In this document: in pieces, positions 33,957 to 41,036 of the stretch
How the letters are laid out: every line of letters starts with the position of its first letter
Numbering within the stretch: position 1 is the first letter of the stretch
Origin: Clostridiales bacterium
GTDB lineage: Bacteria; Bacillota; Clostridia; Oscillospirales; CAG-272
Assembly: GCA_012519315.1 (NCBI GenBank)
Contig: JAAYQM010000037.1
Span: 1-44,471, forward strand
DNA length: 44,471 bases
Direction of reading: 5' to 3'
Position numbers and translations under genes: made by a program
The notes under the pieces: generated by a model
The model's database searches: none
Told to the model about the DNA's origin: nothing
Seen by the model: only the letters and a program-made list of their open reading frames with translations

Positions 33957-34268
33957 TTATTTTGCGGCTGTATGGGCGTCATGACCGGCGGGGGGAGAAT
34001 TTTTTCGGTCGATTGCCCTGTTGCGGAAATAGAGAATGATGTCAACGGCAACCATGATCAGATTCAGTATGTAGAAGATGAGAACATAGTTTATGCTGTT
34101 TGCGATCAGCTTTGCCGCTATTCCGCAGATATATCCGAAAAATATGAAGAAGAGAAAGAGGGGGCTTTTTCCCTTTGCCGTTCTCCCCTTATAGGATCGG
34201 ATAATTGACATGGGCCATGATATGCCGAAGCTGACGACCATCATTGCCTCGAATAAAGATGCGTTCAT
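33957..34268 (-). CDS. Small membrane protein, SemiSWEET/PQ-loop-like
   Basis: A 103-residue protein with three helices (about 7-24, 36-56 and 60-82). SFGISWPMSIIRSYKGRTAK followed by GKSPLFLFFIFFGYICGI resembles the first helix, PQ loop and second helix of bacterial SemiSWEET sugar transporters, with PM in place of PQ. SemiSWEETs are of this size and work as dimers. The tail after the third helix is polar. A TGGAGGAGC ribosome binding site precedes the ATG. The likeness is by eye and the family call is tentative. Confidence 0.55.
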   Translation of the reverse strand: MNASLFEAMMVVSFGISWPMSIIRSYKGRTAKGKSPLFLFFIFFGYICGIAAKLIANSINYVLIFYILNLIMVAVDIILYFRNRAIDRKNSPPAGHDAHTAAK

Positions 34269-34420
34269 AAATGCTCCTCCATAGAATTATCCTGTAAAGT
34301 ATAACACATCAATCTCTCTTAGTCAAATATTTTATATTTTCAGCGCAACAGCAGTTCCCACTCTTTTAGGATTTCGCACTCAAAGTTACAACAAAATTGG
34401 CGATTAAAGAAACATTTGTA

Positions 34421-34449
34421 TTTAAATAGTACGAATTATCTGGTATACT
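34421..34449 (+). promoter_or_regulatory. Promoter upstream of the 51-residue ORF
   Basis: TTTAAA (34421-34426), a 17-bp spacer and TATACT (34444-34449) with a TGG extension. The surrounding 34.3-34.5 kb is clearly more AT-rich than the rest. Confidence 0.5.
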
Positions 34450-34520
34450 TATATTTGAAGACGATTATTTACGTCAAAACTGTTGTTATAGCAATTAATT
34501 TTAGGTTTTAGGGAGTTATA

Positions 34521-34676
34521 GTGGATTTAAAAACTATAATGTTAATGCTGGCAGTCGGATCATTTTTATTCGGGCTGCTGTTTGCTGGATTCATTTTAGA
34601 CAAAATAACCCTAAAAGAGATCTCTTGTTGGATTGCAACAAAGCTTTTTCAGAGATTTCCGGTCGAAATAAGATAG
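34521..34676 (+). CDS. Small single-helix membrane protein (51 residues)
   Basis: A GTG start at 34521, 5 nt after GGGAG, opens a frame of 51 codons ending in TAG at 34674-34676. The product begins MDLKTIMLMLAVG, has one strong membrane helix (about 6-28, including FLFGLLFAGFI) and a basic amphipathic end (SCWIATKLFQRF). It sits behind its own promoter and 85 nt upstream of the flavoprotein gene, so both may be on one transcript. I know no homologue. Chance ORFs of this length with a proper start site and a clean membrane helix are uncommon but not excluded. Confidence 0.5.
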   Translation: MDLKTIMLMLAVGSFLFGLLFAGFILDKITLKEISCWIATKLFQRFPVEIR

Positions 34677-34761
34677 AATACGTTGAAATGATCTAAAGGA
34701 ACCTTGCTTATATTCAGACGATAGAACTTTACCGTAAATATATAATCTGGGAGGTAGGATT

Positions 34762-36249
34762 GTGGATTACTTTGATATTGTTATAGTGGGAAGCGGAGCA
34801 GGACTTATGGTTGCGGAGGCGGCTATTACAAGCAACAAAAAATGTGCCATTATCGAAAAGTCCAAGTTTGGCGGAACCTGTCTTACAAAGGGATGCATAC
34901 CCTCTAAAATGCTGGTTTACCCCGCCGATATGATCCGAACATATGAAAAATCGAGCAGAATCGGTTTAAGCTTTGGCAGCCCTGAGGTTGACTGGGAGAC
35001 TATTTCAAAGCGAATGTGGAACCAGATAGACTATAACAAGGCCATAGAGCAGAGCTTAAAGCAGTCCGAAAATCTACGGATTTATAACGGGGAGGCAGAG
35101 TTTACCGGCAAAGACAAAATGCGGGTAAGGCTTAGCAGCGGCGGCTTTTCTGACGAAATTCGAGGCGGGATTTTTGTCATTGCAAATGGTTCAAGATCCT
35201 TTATTCCTCCGATTCACAATCTGGAAAGGACAGGATATATAACATCCGAGACCTTTTTTGGTGATAAATTTCCCCAGAAACCATGGTCAAGCTTGATAAT
35301 TGTAGGCGGAGGAGCTATAGGCGCCGAGTTTGCCCATATTTTCTCAGCCCTTGGGACAAAGGTTACCGTCATCGAAATGCAGCCGCATATTCTTCCGACC
35401 GAAGAAGAGGAAATCAGCAGATTTGTAGAAACCGAATTTAAAAACAACCGAATTGATTTGATGACAAACTGCAAGGTAATTTCCTCTGAAAAAAAGGGAG
35501 ATATGAAGTCGATAATTGTTGAGAATCTGCAGACGGGGAAAAGAGAAACAGTTGAAGCTCAGGAAATATTTATCGCCTCAGGAGTTTTTCCTAATAACGA
35601 TATCCTTCGCCTTGAAAATACCGAAATTGAGACAGACAAAAGAGGTTGGATAAAAACAAACGAATATTTAGAAACAACGCAAAAAAACGTGTATGCTATA
35701 GGAGATACAAACGGAAAATATCAACTCAGGCATAAAGCTAATTATGAAGCAGAGGTGCTTATACATAACTTATTTTCAGGGGAGAGCAAAAAGAGAAAGG
35801 CCTGTTACAATGCCGTTCCGTGGGCTGTGTTCACATGGCCTCAGGTTGCCCATGTCGGTATTACCGAGAGAGAAGCGAGGGAATCCGGGAAAAAATATTG
35901 GATAGGCAGAAACTACTATTCACGGATTGCCAGCGGTATAGCTATGGGTATAGGCGGACATTCATCCGATGACGGTTTTGTAAAAATTATTGTCGGTGAG
36001 GAAAAAAACATACTTGGCGTTCACATAGTCGGCCCCCATGCATCGATTTTGTTGCAGCCCTTTGTATATCTTATGAATGCAAATTATAAATGCGAGAAGG
36101 GAAGAGAAAAAAGGCGCAGCAGCCTTATATGTCCGCAGCTTGGCAGCTATACGCCGATTGTTCATTCGATGGTAATACATCCCTCGTTTAATGAGTTGAC
36201 AGCTTGGGTTCTGGAAAATATCAATTGGCAGGATGAACGGTGGTTGTAA
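34762..36249 (+). CDS. Dihydrolipoyl dehydrogenase-like pyridine nucleotide-disulfide oxidoreductase
   Basis: A 495-residue class I flavoprotein disulfide reductase. VIVGSGAGLMVAEAA binds FAD, GGTCLTKGCIPSK is the redox-active Cys pair, LIIVGGGAIGAEFAHIFSALG binds NAD(P)H and NVYAIGDTNG is the second FAD motif. The dimerisation domain ends in VIHPSFNELTAWV, supplying the His-Pro...Glu base pair. An extra basic segment (CEKGREKRRSS) lies in the C-terminal domain. No lipoyl acyltransferase or decarboxylase genes are nearby, so its partner disulfide is unknown. The start is GTG 34762 behind GGGAGGTAGG. The gene is more AT-rich than the housekeeping region, which may indicate transfer. Confidence 0.85.
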   Translation: MDYFDIVIVGSGAGLMVAEAAITSNKKCAIIEKSKFGGTCLTKGCIPSKMLVYPADMIRTYEKSSRIGLSFGSPEVDWETISKRMWNQIDYNKAIEQSLKQSENLRIYNGEAEFTGKDKMRVRLSSGGFSDEIRGGIFVIANGSRSFIPPIHNLERTGYITSETFFGDKFPQKPWSSLIIVGGGAIGAEFAHIFSALGTKVTVIEMQPHILPTEEEEISRFVETEFKNNRIDLMTNCKVISSEKKGDMKSIIVENLQTGKRETVEAQEIFIASGVFPNNDILRLENTEIETDKRGWIKTNEYLETTQKNVYAIGDTNGKYQLRHKANYEAEVLIHNLFSGESKKRKACYNAVPWAVFTWPQVAHVGITEREARESGKKYWIGRNYYSRIASGIAMGIGGHSSDDGFVKIIVGEEKNILGVHIVGPHASILLQPFVYLMNANYKCEKGREKRRSSLICPQLGSYTPIVHSMVIHPSFNELTAWVLENINWQDERWL

Positions 36250-36309
36250 GCAAACCGGAAAAATAGCAAATATCGAAAATCTTAGCATTTGTAAAAATGA
36301 AACAATAGA

Positions 36310-36358
36310 AAAATTTCCTCCTATGGCAGAATCGGGACCGACCATAGGAGGAAATTTT
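36310..36358. terminator. Bidirectional terminator
   Basis: A 16-bp perfect stem (AAATTTCCTCCTATGG with its complement, 36311-36326 and 36342-36357) with A and T runs at the ends. It lies between the convergent flavoprotein and glycerol-1-phosphate dehydrogenase genes. Confidence 0.85.
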
Positions 36359-36400
36359 ACATTATAGGAAGCCAGCAATATTGATAATTGAAGGGTGTAT

Positions 36401-37681
36401 TCAGTTAAGCTTAGCAACAGGCATATCAATGCCCAGCAGGGGCAGAATGCGGAGCAGGGTCATTCTGTGCCGCATATACGGTGAGTATCTGACACCGAGT
36501 GCACCAAGTTCGGGGGAGACATCTATTTCGGCAATGGTTGTGGGGGCGCCGGCAAGCTTCATACTTTGGCGCAGTTTATCAACAGGGGGAATTTCCGATT
36601 TGATAATCTCCCTTATATTTTGCCAGTTTTCTTTGATAATTTGGGGTGTTGTCTCCTCGGTTACATTTGGAGTGTTAAGCTTTCTGACCTCGTCTATAAA
36701 GCTTTTGCCGTAGGCGGAAAGCAATTCGTCATAGTCCAAAATTTCACGGACGGGTAAAACATCTTCATGCAAAATTGCCTGATGGTAGATATCTGCCGTC
36801 AGCAAGGTGGCAACGCCGACCTTCCTGCCGTGGAAATCGGAGAGCTGACCGTTCTCCAGTTTTTTGATTTCCCAGAAATGGGAGATTATATGCTCCGATC
36901 CCGATGCCGGGCGTACCGAATCCGCAAGCTTCATGGCAACCCCTGAGAATACAAGGGCCTCCATAAGGCTGCCGGCACTCTCCTCATCGTCCTGTGTTAT
37001 TTTGCCTGCCTGTGACACAACCCCGTTTACCGTCTCCCTGACAAAGGATGCTATTGCCTCGCAGTAGTATTCACCGGTCAAAATATGAGAGATTCTCCAG
37101 TCGGCAAGGGCAATATATTTTGCGACAAGGTCGCCAAATCCGGCGGATTTTAGTATGGCGGGAGCCTTTGCCAGGATTTGAGTGTCCGCAATAATGATGC
37201 TGGGTTCCCGCGCTTTCATGGTTGTCTTAAAATTATCATGGGTTATCGGAGAAGTGCCGGAGGCAAAACCGTCCATGGAGGGAGCGGTGGCGAATATCGC
37301 AAAATCGCAATCTGCCTTCAGCGCAGCCAGCCGGCAGATATCATTAAGGGAACCGCTGCCGACCGATAAAATCCCTTTTGTACCGGTGCTGAGCTCGACA
37401 ATCTCATTAACCTGAACGATGTCGGCAATACGGAGGTCGTCATATAGCTTGAGCTTGTATGTAAATCCTGAGGCGGTCAGATTTTCGAGTATTCCACTTG
37501 AGGCAGTCAAGGTATTTTTATCTGCAACTACGAGAATATCCGATGGAAATCCGTTGGATTTTAATATTTCACCCGTTGTGGCAAGAAGACCGCTACCTAC
37601 CTCAACAGCCTTAATGTTTGCCGTATGCCTTCTTCCGCAGGGACAATTTTGCAATTTTTTAATGATGGAATCAAGATTCAT
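36401..37681 (-). CDS. egsA: Glycerol-1-phosphate dehydrogenase (AraM/EgsA type)
   Basis: A 426-residue NAD(P)-dependent dehydrogenase that reduces dihydroxyacetone phosphate to sn-glycerol-1-phosphate. NCPCGRRHTANIKAVEVG at the start, VGSGSLNDICRLAAL as the NAD-binding loop, ATAPSMDGFASGTSPI, and metal ligands in SEHIISHFWE and SDFHGRKVGVAT all fit the bacterial AraM group of iron-type dehydrogenases. I start at ATG 37681 (MNLDSIIKKLQ) behind GGTGGAGGC; ATG 37726 would run into the promoter. It is divergent from the DeoR regulator. Bacterial G1P can feed heptaprenylglyceryl phosphate or other G1P lipids. Confidence 0.88.
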   Translation of the reverse strand: MNLDSIIKKLQNCPCGRRHTANIKAVEVGSGLLATTGEILKSNGFPSDILVVADKNTLTASSGILENLTASGFTYKLKLYDDLRIADIVQVNEIVELSTGTKGILSVGSGSLNDICRLAALKADCDFAIFATAPSMDGFASGTSPITHDNFKTTMKAREPSIIIADTQILAKAPAILKSAGFGDLVAKYIALADWRISHILTGEYYCEAIASFVRETVNGVVSQAGKITQDDEESAGSLMEALVFSGVAMKLADSVRPASGSEHIISHFWEIKKLENGQLSDFHGRKVGVATLLTADIYHQAILHEDVLPVREILDYDELLSAYGKSFIDEVRKLNTPNVTEETTPQIIKENWQNIREIIKSEIPPVDKLRQSMKLAGAPTTIAEIDVSPELGALGVRYSPYMRHRMTLLRILPLLGIDMPVAKLN

Positions 37682-37719
37682 GTTCAGCCTCCACCGTACA
37701 TATTTATTTTTAGAGCTGT

Positions 37720-37748
37720 TTGACATATGGCTTTATTATTGCTATAAT
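37720..37748 (+). promoter_or_regulatory. Consensus promoter of the deoR-type gene
   Basis: TTGACA (37720-37725), a 17-bp spacer and TATAAT (37743-37748) with a TGC extension; a full consensus match about 100 nt before the start codon. It overlaps the opposing promoter's -10. Confidence 0.85.
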
Positions 37749-37775
37749 GATATCATAATGAACGATAATAATCAA
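37747..37775 (-). promoter_or_regulatory. Promoter of the glycerol-1-phosphate dehydrogenase gene
   Basis: On the minus strand, TTGATT (37770-37775), a 17-bp spacer and TATCAT (37747-37752) with a TGA extension. The -10 boxes of the two divergent promoters share two base pairs. Confidence 0.7.
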
Positions 37776-37850
37776 TATATGTCTAATTTGTTGACTAAAC
37801 GAGCATAACTTTAATAAAAAATATGTCAAAACGGTCATAAAAGGATCAAC

Positions 37851-38624
37851 ATGCAAAACGAAAGGCAAAAACAAATTCTTGAAATGCTCTTTGAGCGGCA
37901 TTTTGTTACAATTAAGGAACTGTGTAAAGCTCTGTATATCAGTGAGGCAACGGCAAGGCGGGATTTGCGCTATCTTGCTCAAAAGGGTCTTATCAATCGC
38001 ACCCATGGCGGTGCAGCAATTCGAGGGATATCGGCCGATTCAAAGATCCCGATACATCTGCGTGAAAATGAGCAGAGTCTGGCAAAGGCTGAGATTGGCA
38101 GGCGTGCCGCCTCCCTTGTGCGGGACGGGCAGGTTATTCTTATGGATGCGAGCACCACAACATATAATATTTTGCCCTATCTTAAGGCGCGCAAGGAGCT
38201 TATTGTCGTTACCAGCGGGGCAAAGACCGCCCTTGTCTTGGCGGGTATGAATATAAAAACCTATTCTACCGGCGGGCAGATGATAACCGAGTCACTCTCC
38301 TATATCGGCGCTGATGCCGAACGAATGGTAAGAGGCGTTAATGCGGACATTCTCTTTTTCTCATGCAGAGGGCTTTCCTTTGACGGCAGATTGAGCGATG
38401 TATCCGAGGAGGAAAATGACCTTAGAAAGGTTATGCTCAGCCGCGCTAAAACTAAGGTCTTTTTATGCGACAGCAGCAAAATCGGAAAAACATATTTTCA
38501 CAATTTGTGCCTTGTTGAGGATATCGATTATATTATTTGCGAAAGAGAGCTGCCCGAAACATTGCGGCATAAAGGGTATATATATATAAAAAATTTTATA
38601 GAAAAGCCGCCGAGACCCTTTTAA
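37851..38624 (+). CDS. DeoR/GlpR-family transcriptional regulator
   Basis: A 257-residue repressor of sugar or polyol metabolism genes. The N-terminal winged helix-turn-helix (about 4-58) has RQKQILEMLFERHFVTIKEL and the family signature LYISEATARRDLRYLAQKG, RTHGGA. The C-terminal DeoRC domain (about 75-230) has MDASTTTYNILPYL, TNGA-like VTSGAKTALVLAGM, STGGQMI and SSKIGKTYFH, typical of phosphosugar-binding. AAAGGATC precedes the ATG. It is divergent from egsA and probably controls it and itself. The stop codon lies in the middle of a 34-bp palindrome. Confidence 0.93.
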   Translation: MQNERQKQILEMLFERHFVTIKELCKALYISEATARRDLRYLAQKGLINRTHGGAAIRGISADSKIPIHLRENEQSLAKAEIGRRAASLVRDGQVILMDASTTTYNILPYLKARKELIVVTSGAKTALVLAGMNIKTYSTGGQMITESLSYIGADAERMVRGVNADILFFSCRGLSFDGRLSDVSEEENDLRKVMLSRAKTKVFLCDSSKIGKTYFHNLCLVEDIDYIICERELPETLRHKGYIYIKNFIEKPPRPF

Positions 38625-38639
38625 AAGGGTCTCGGCGGC
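38606..38639 (-). terminator. 34-bp perfect palindrome, terminator
   Basis: The 17-bp arm GCCGCCGAGACCCTTTT is followed exactly by its reverse complement. On the minus strand TTTTCTATAAAATTTT follows, which fits termination of the GLUG-protein gene. The DeoR gene's TAA is at the centre. Confidence 0.85.
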
Positions 38640-38671
38640 ACAATATTTATTGGAGTTTTTATATTTTTCGA

Positions 38672-40153
38672 TTAATGCTTTATTCCGAATATCGCCAGTT
38701 GGGGCAAGCCCTTCTTCATTTTCCAGATGTTATTTTGGTTAAATCCTTCAAGTGTATCGACCCGGTTTGAGTTTTTGTCATAATAACGGAATTCAATTTT
38801 TGATCCTTTGTCCTTTAATTCTTCTATTACATAACAGTAACTCATACCCATCTTTATTCCTTGCTCCCGAAATTCGTTGATCAAGGCTTCTTTATCGGCA
38901 AGATTGAGTAATAATGTTTCAATAAAATAACGTTCTCTCCGTTTAAGATCGAGCGTTGCGACACAAAATGGGCCGGGAGTCTCATCAACCGGAAGAGTTG
39001 AAAAATTTTGCATCAATACCTGATACAGCTGCTTGATTATTTCTTTCTCTTCATTATCATAGCTATTACTGTCAAAAAGAGTATATAAGGAGTTGATTTT
39101 AACGATTTTGTACTCATCAACACCTAATGAACGCAGCCTATTTGTTATATCATCGAATTGGGAAAAAGAGAGGATTTGCGGTGTAAGTATTTCAATACCT
39201 AATATTTCTCCCGTATAATAATAAGGCTCGGACGCAATATCTCCCATAAAATAACTGGATGTCGCTGAATGTGCCTCTCCGGCAATTCCGCCCACTGCAG
39301 GGTAAGGAAGGACTACATCATTCACATAAGAAACAGCTTCGTTTGCGGTTACGGTGATTTGTGCTGAGGAATAACAGCTGTCAATAATATTGGCAAAGCC
39401 GACAATTCCCCCTACCGATATAGGTCTTTCGTGGTTTACCTCTACTTCTATCAGGATATCCTCACTAAAGCAGCCGGCAATATAATTCCCGATACCGGCA
39501 ATGCTTCCAACTCCTATATGAATATCGCCCTCAGCTACCGAGGCTGCAATTTTCCCTCCCGAGATGCCGAGATTTATTACCTTGCCAAAAAGGACTTCGT
39601 TCGGCTTTTTGTTGAAGCTGTCGATCCCCACCTTTCCGAAAAGACCGACAGATCCTTCGGGATTGTTTATTTGCAAATTATAGATTATATGCCCGTTGCC
39701 GTTAAATACCCCGAGAAAGGGATTTGCCATGTCCCCGATAGGCCTCCAGCCCCCTTCGAAGGCGCCGCCCGCGGCATAATCTTCAGCAGTAAAGACAATA
39801 TCGGCCATCAGCTTATAGTTGGCGGTAAGATCATTCCGAACGGCATCAAGCTCGGCGGCAGTGTATATCTCGATATATTCAACATCGGCAATGAAGCCGA
39901 GATCAGAGGGGTCGCTATTATTGCGATTTAAAAACTGCCGCACGAGAGGAATGGCGGCATAGACCGTCATACCGCTGACAATTAGCAAAATAGCTAGCAG
40001 TGCCGACACCAGAGCAACTCGAGTCTTGCGAAAAGTTCGAGTATGCGTCCTTGTATCGGATGCTTCGATCGCTTGCTTAATATTGGTGCGCAGAGATTCC
40101 TTGTCAATATTCAGTTCGGCGGCCGCTTTTTTCAAGTCGCTTCCCTTTAACAT
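38672..40153 (-). CDS. Membrane protein with GLUG-like repeats, likely sigma-factor partner
   Basis: A 493-residue protein. Residues 1-40 are charged and probably cytoplasmic; one membrane helix follows (about 45-67, VALVSALLAILLIVSGMTVY). The exterior part begins with a Tyr/Ala linker, then FNGNGHIIYNLQI, VGLFGKV, VINLGISGG, VGGIVGFANIIDSCYS and VGGIAGEAHSATSSYF, which resemble GLUG repeats of adhesins and surface sensors. The last 170 residues have no known pattern. I start at ATG 40153, 9 nt after AAAGGTG. Its first 50 bp overlap the end of the sigma gene, so expression is coupled, and it may act as anti-sigma factor or sensor. No known anti-sigma motif is visible. Confidence 0.7.
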   Translation of the reverse strand: MLKGSDLKKAAAELNIDKESLRTNIKQAIEASDTRTHTRTFRKTRVALVSALLAILLIVSGMTVYAAIPLVRQFLNRNNSDPSDLGFIADVEYIEIYTAAELDAVRNDLTANYKLMADIVFTAEDYAAGGAFEGGWRPIGDMANPFLGVFNGNGHIIYNLQINNPEGSVGLFGKVGIDSFNKKPNEVLFGKVINLGISGGKIAASVAEGDIHIGVGSIAGIGNYIAGCFSEDILIEVEVNHERPISVGGIVGFANIIDSCYSSAQITVTANEAVSYVNDVVLPYPAVGGIAGEAHSATSSYFMGDIASEPYYYTGEILGIEILTPQILSFSQFDDITNRLRSLGVDEYKIVKINSLYTLFDSNSYDNEEKEIIKQLYQVLMQNFSTLPVDETPGPFCVATLDLKRRERYFIETLLLNLADKEALINEFREQGIKMGMSYCYVIEELKDKGSKIEFRYYDKNSNRVDTLEGFNQNNIWKMKKGLPQLAIFGIKH

Positions 40154-40727
40154 GCAAATCATCACCTTTCTTAATATTTTTGATCCCTACCGCATCTTCT
40201 TTGCCAAATATACGTCGCAACTCGCCGAGGGTACGGTAAAGGCGGTTTGCCGCATTGCTCGATGAAATACCGAGGGCGCCGGCTGTTTCCCGCATGGTCA
40301 GCCCGACCGAATAAAAAAGGACAAAAACCCGGTAGGTCAGGCTATCCTTATGCCGGATATAGTTTAGTATCTGTTGTGCCATTTCTGCATCGATTACACT
40401 TTTTTCAAGCTGGGACGGTCTGAGTTCGGTCATTATTGTTTCATAGCTTCCATCGTCGTCAAGGGACATTGTCTGCCGACGGTCCCTCTCTCTGATAAAG
40501 TAGCGTCCCATCTCGTGCTTTGCCGATGCCTTTAGGTACTTGATCGCCTCGTCGGCGGGAATCATGCCCTTGTTCAAAAGCCTTTTGTAAAAGGATAGGT
40601 AAGTGTTCTGTAGGACGTCATGCGCATCATCTACAATCTTGATATTTGCGATAACATAGGCGCAAAGTTCCTGATAAGTGTTGTCATATACCTGATCAAA
40701 GTATAGGTCGGCCGCCTGTTTTTCCAT
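40104..40727 (-). CDS. ECF-type RNA polymerase sigma factor
   Basis: A 207-residue extracytoplasmic-function sigma factor. Region 2 (about 10-85) has YQELCAYVIANIKIVDDAHDVLQNTYLSFYKRL, shown here as one family block in two parts, with DDAxDVLQxTY as the core of region 2.2. Region 4 (about 115-170) has LTYRVFVLFYSVGLTMRETAGAL followed by GISSSNAANRLYRTLGELR as the -35-binding helix-turn-helix. AAGGAGGAACT precedes the ATG. The 3' end overlaps the downstream membrane protein gene, a layout typical of sigma and anti-sigma pairs. Confidence 0.9.
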   Translation of the reverse strand: MEKQAADLYFDQVYDNTYQELCAYVIANIKIVDDAHDVLQNTYLSFYKRLLNKGMIPADEAIKYLKASAKHEMGRYFIRERDRRQTMSLDDDGSYETIMTELRPSQLEKSVIDAEMAQQILNYIRHKDSLTYRVFVLFYSVGLTMRETAGALGISSSNAANRLYRTLGELRRIFGKEDAVGIKNIKKGDDLHVKGKRLEKSGRRTEY

Positions 40728-41036
40728 GGAGTTCCTCCTTCCTTTACCTACATTAAGTTGTTTTAATCCGATTTTATTTCATTATTATAAAAATTTTTGA
40801 AAAAAGTTTTTTATGGCGTTCTTGCGGTTGTTTCTGATAAAGTCAAGCCGAATTCATTATAACTTGTATTGGATGTCTTGTCAATATCTGTAAATTGTTA
40901 GAAACACCTTTCATTTTGGCGTAAAAAAAGCGCGTACGGTTTTGGTACGCGCGATATGTAAAAAGAACAGAAATAACCGCTTTCGACAGCTCTTTTCTTT
41001 TAGTTAAAATCTGCCGAAGACACCTTGCTATATGTA
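40728..41036. other. Intergenic region between kinase and sigma factor genes
   Basis: Contains an AT-rich sigma-gene upstream region (40740-40800) without a clear sigma-A promoter, the kinase terminator, and TTTCGACA at about 40980. I see no gene. Confidence 0.5.
40923..40952 (-). terminator. Terminator of the IclR-kinase operon
   Basis: GCGCGTAC (40930-40937) pairs with GTACGCGC (40945-40952), loop GGTTTTG; on the minus strand T7 follows. Confidence 0.9.

Larger units (their letters stand above)
37719..37830. promoter_or_regulatory. Candidate DeoR operator cluster (ATATGTC sites)
   Basis: TTTGACATAT (37719-37728) and ATATGTCAAA (37821-37830) are perfect inverted copies; ATATGTC occurs again at 37777-37783. 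ATGATATCAT (37747-37756) is a palindrome at the shared -10 region. The first site overlaps the -35 of the deoR promoter. Confidence 0.55.
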
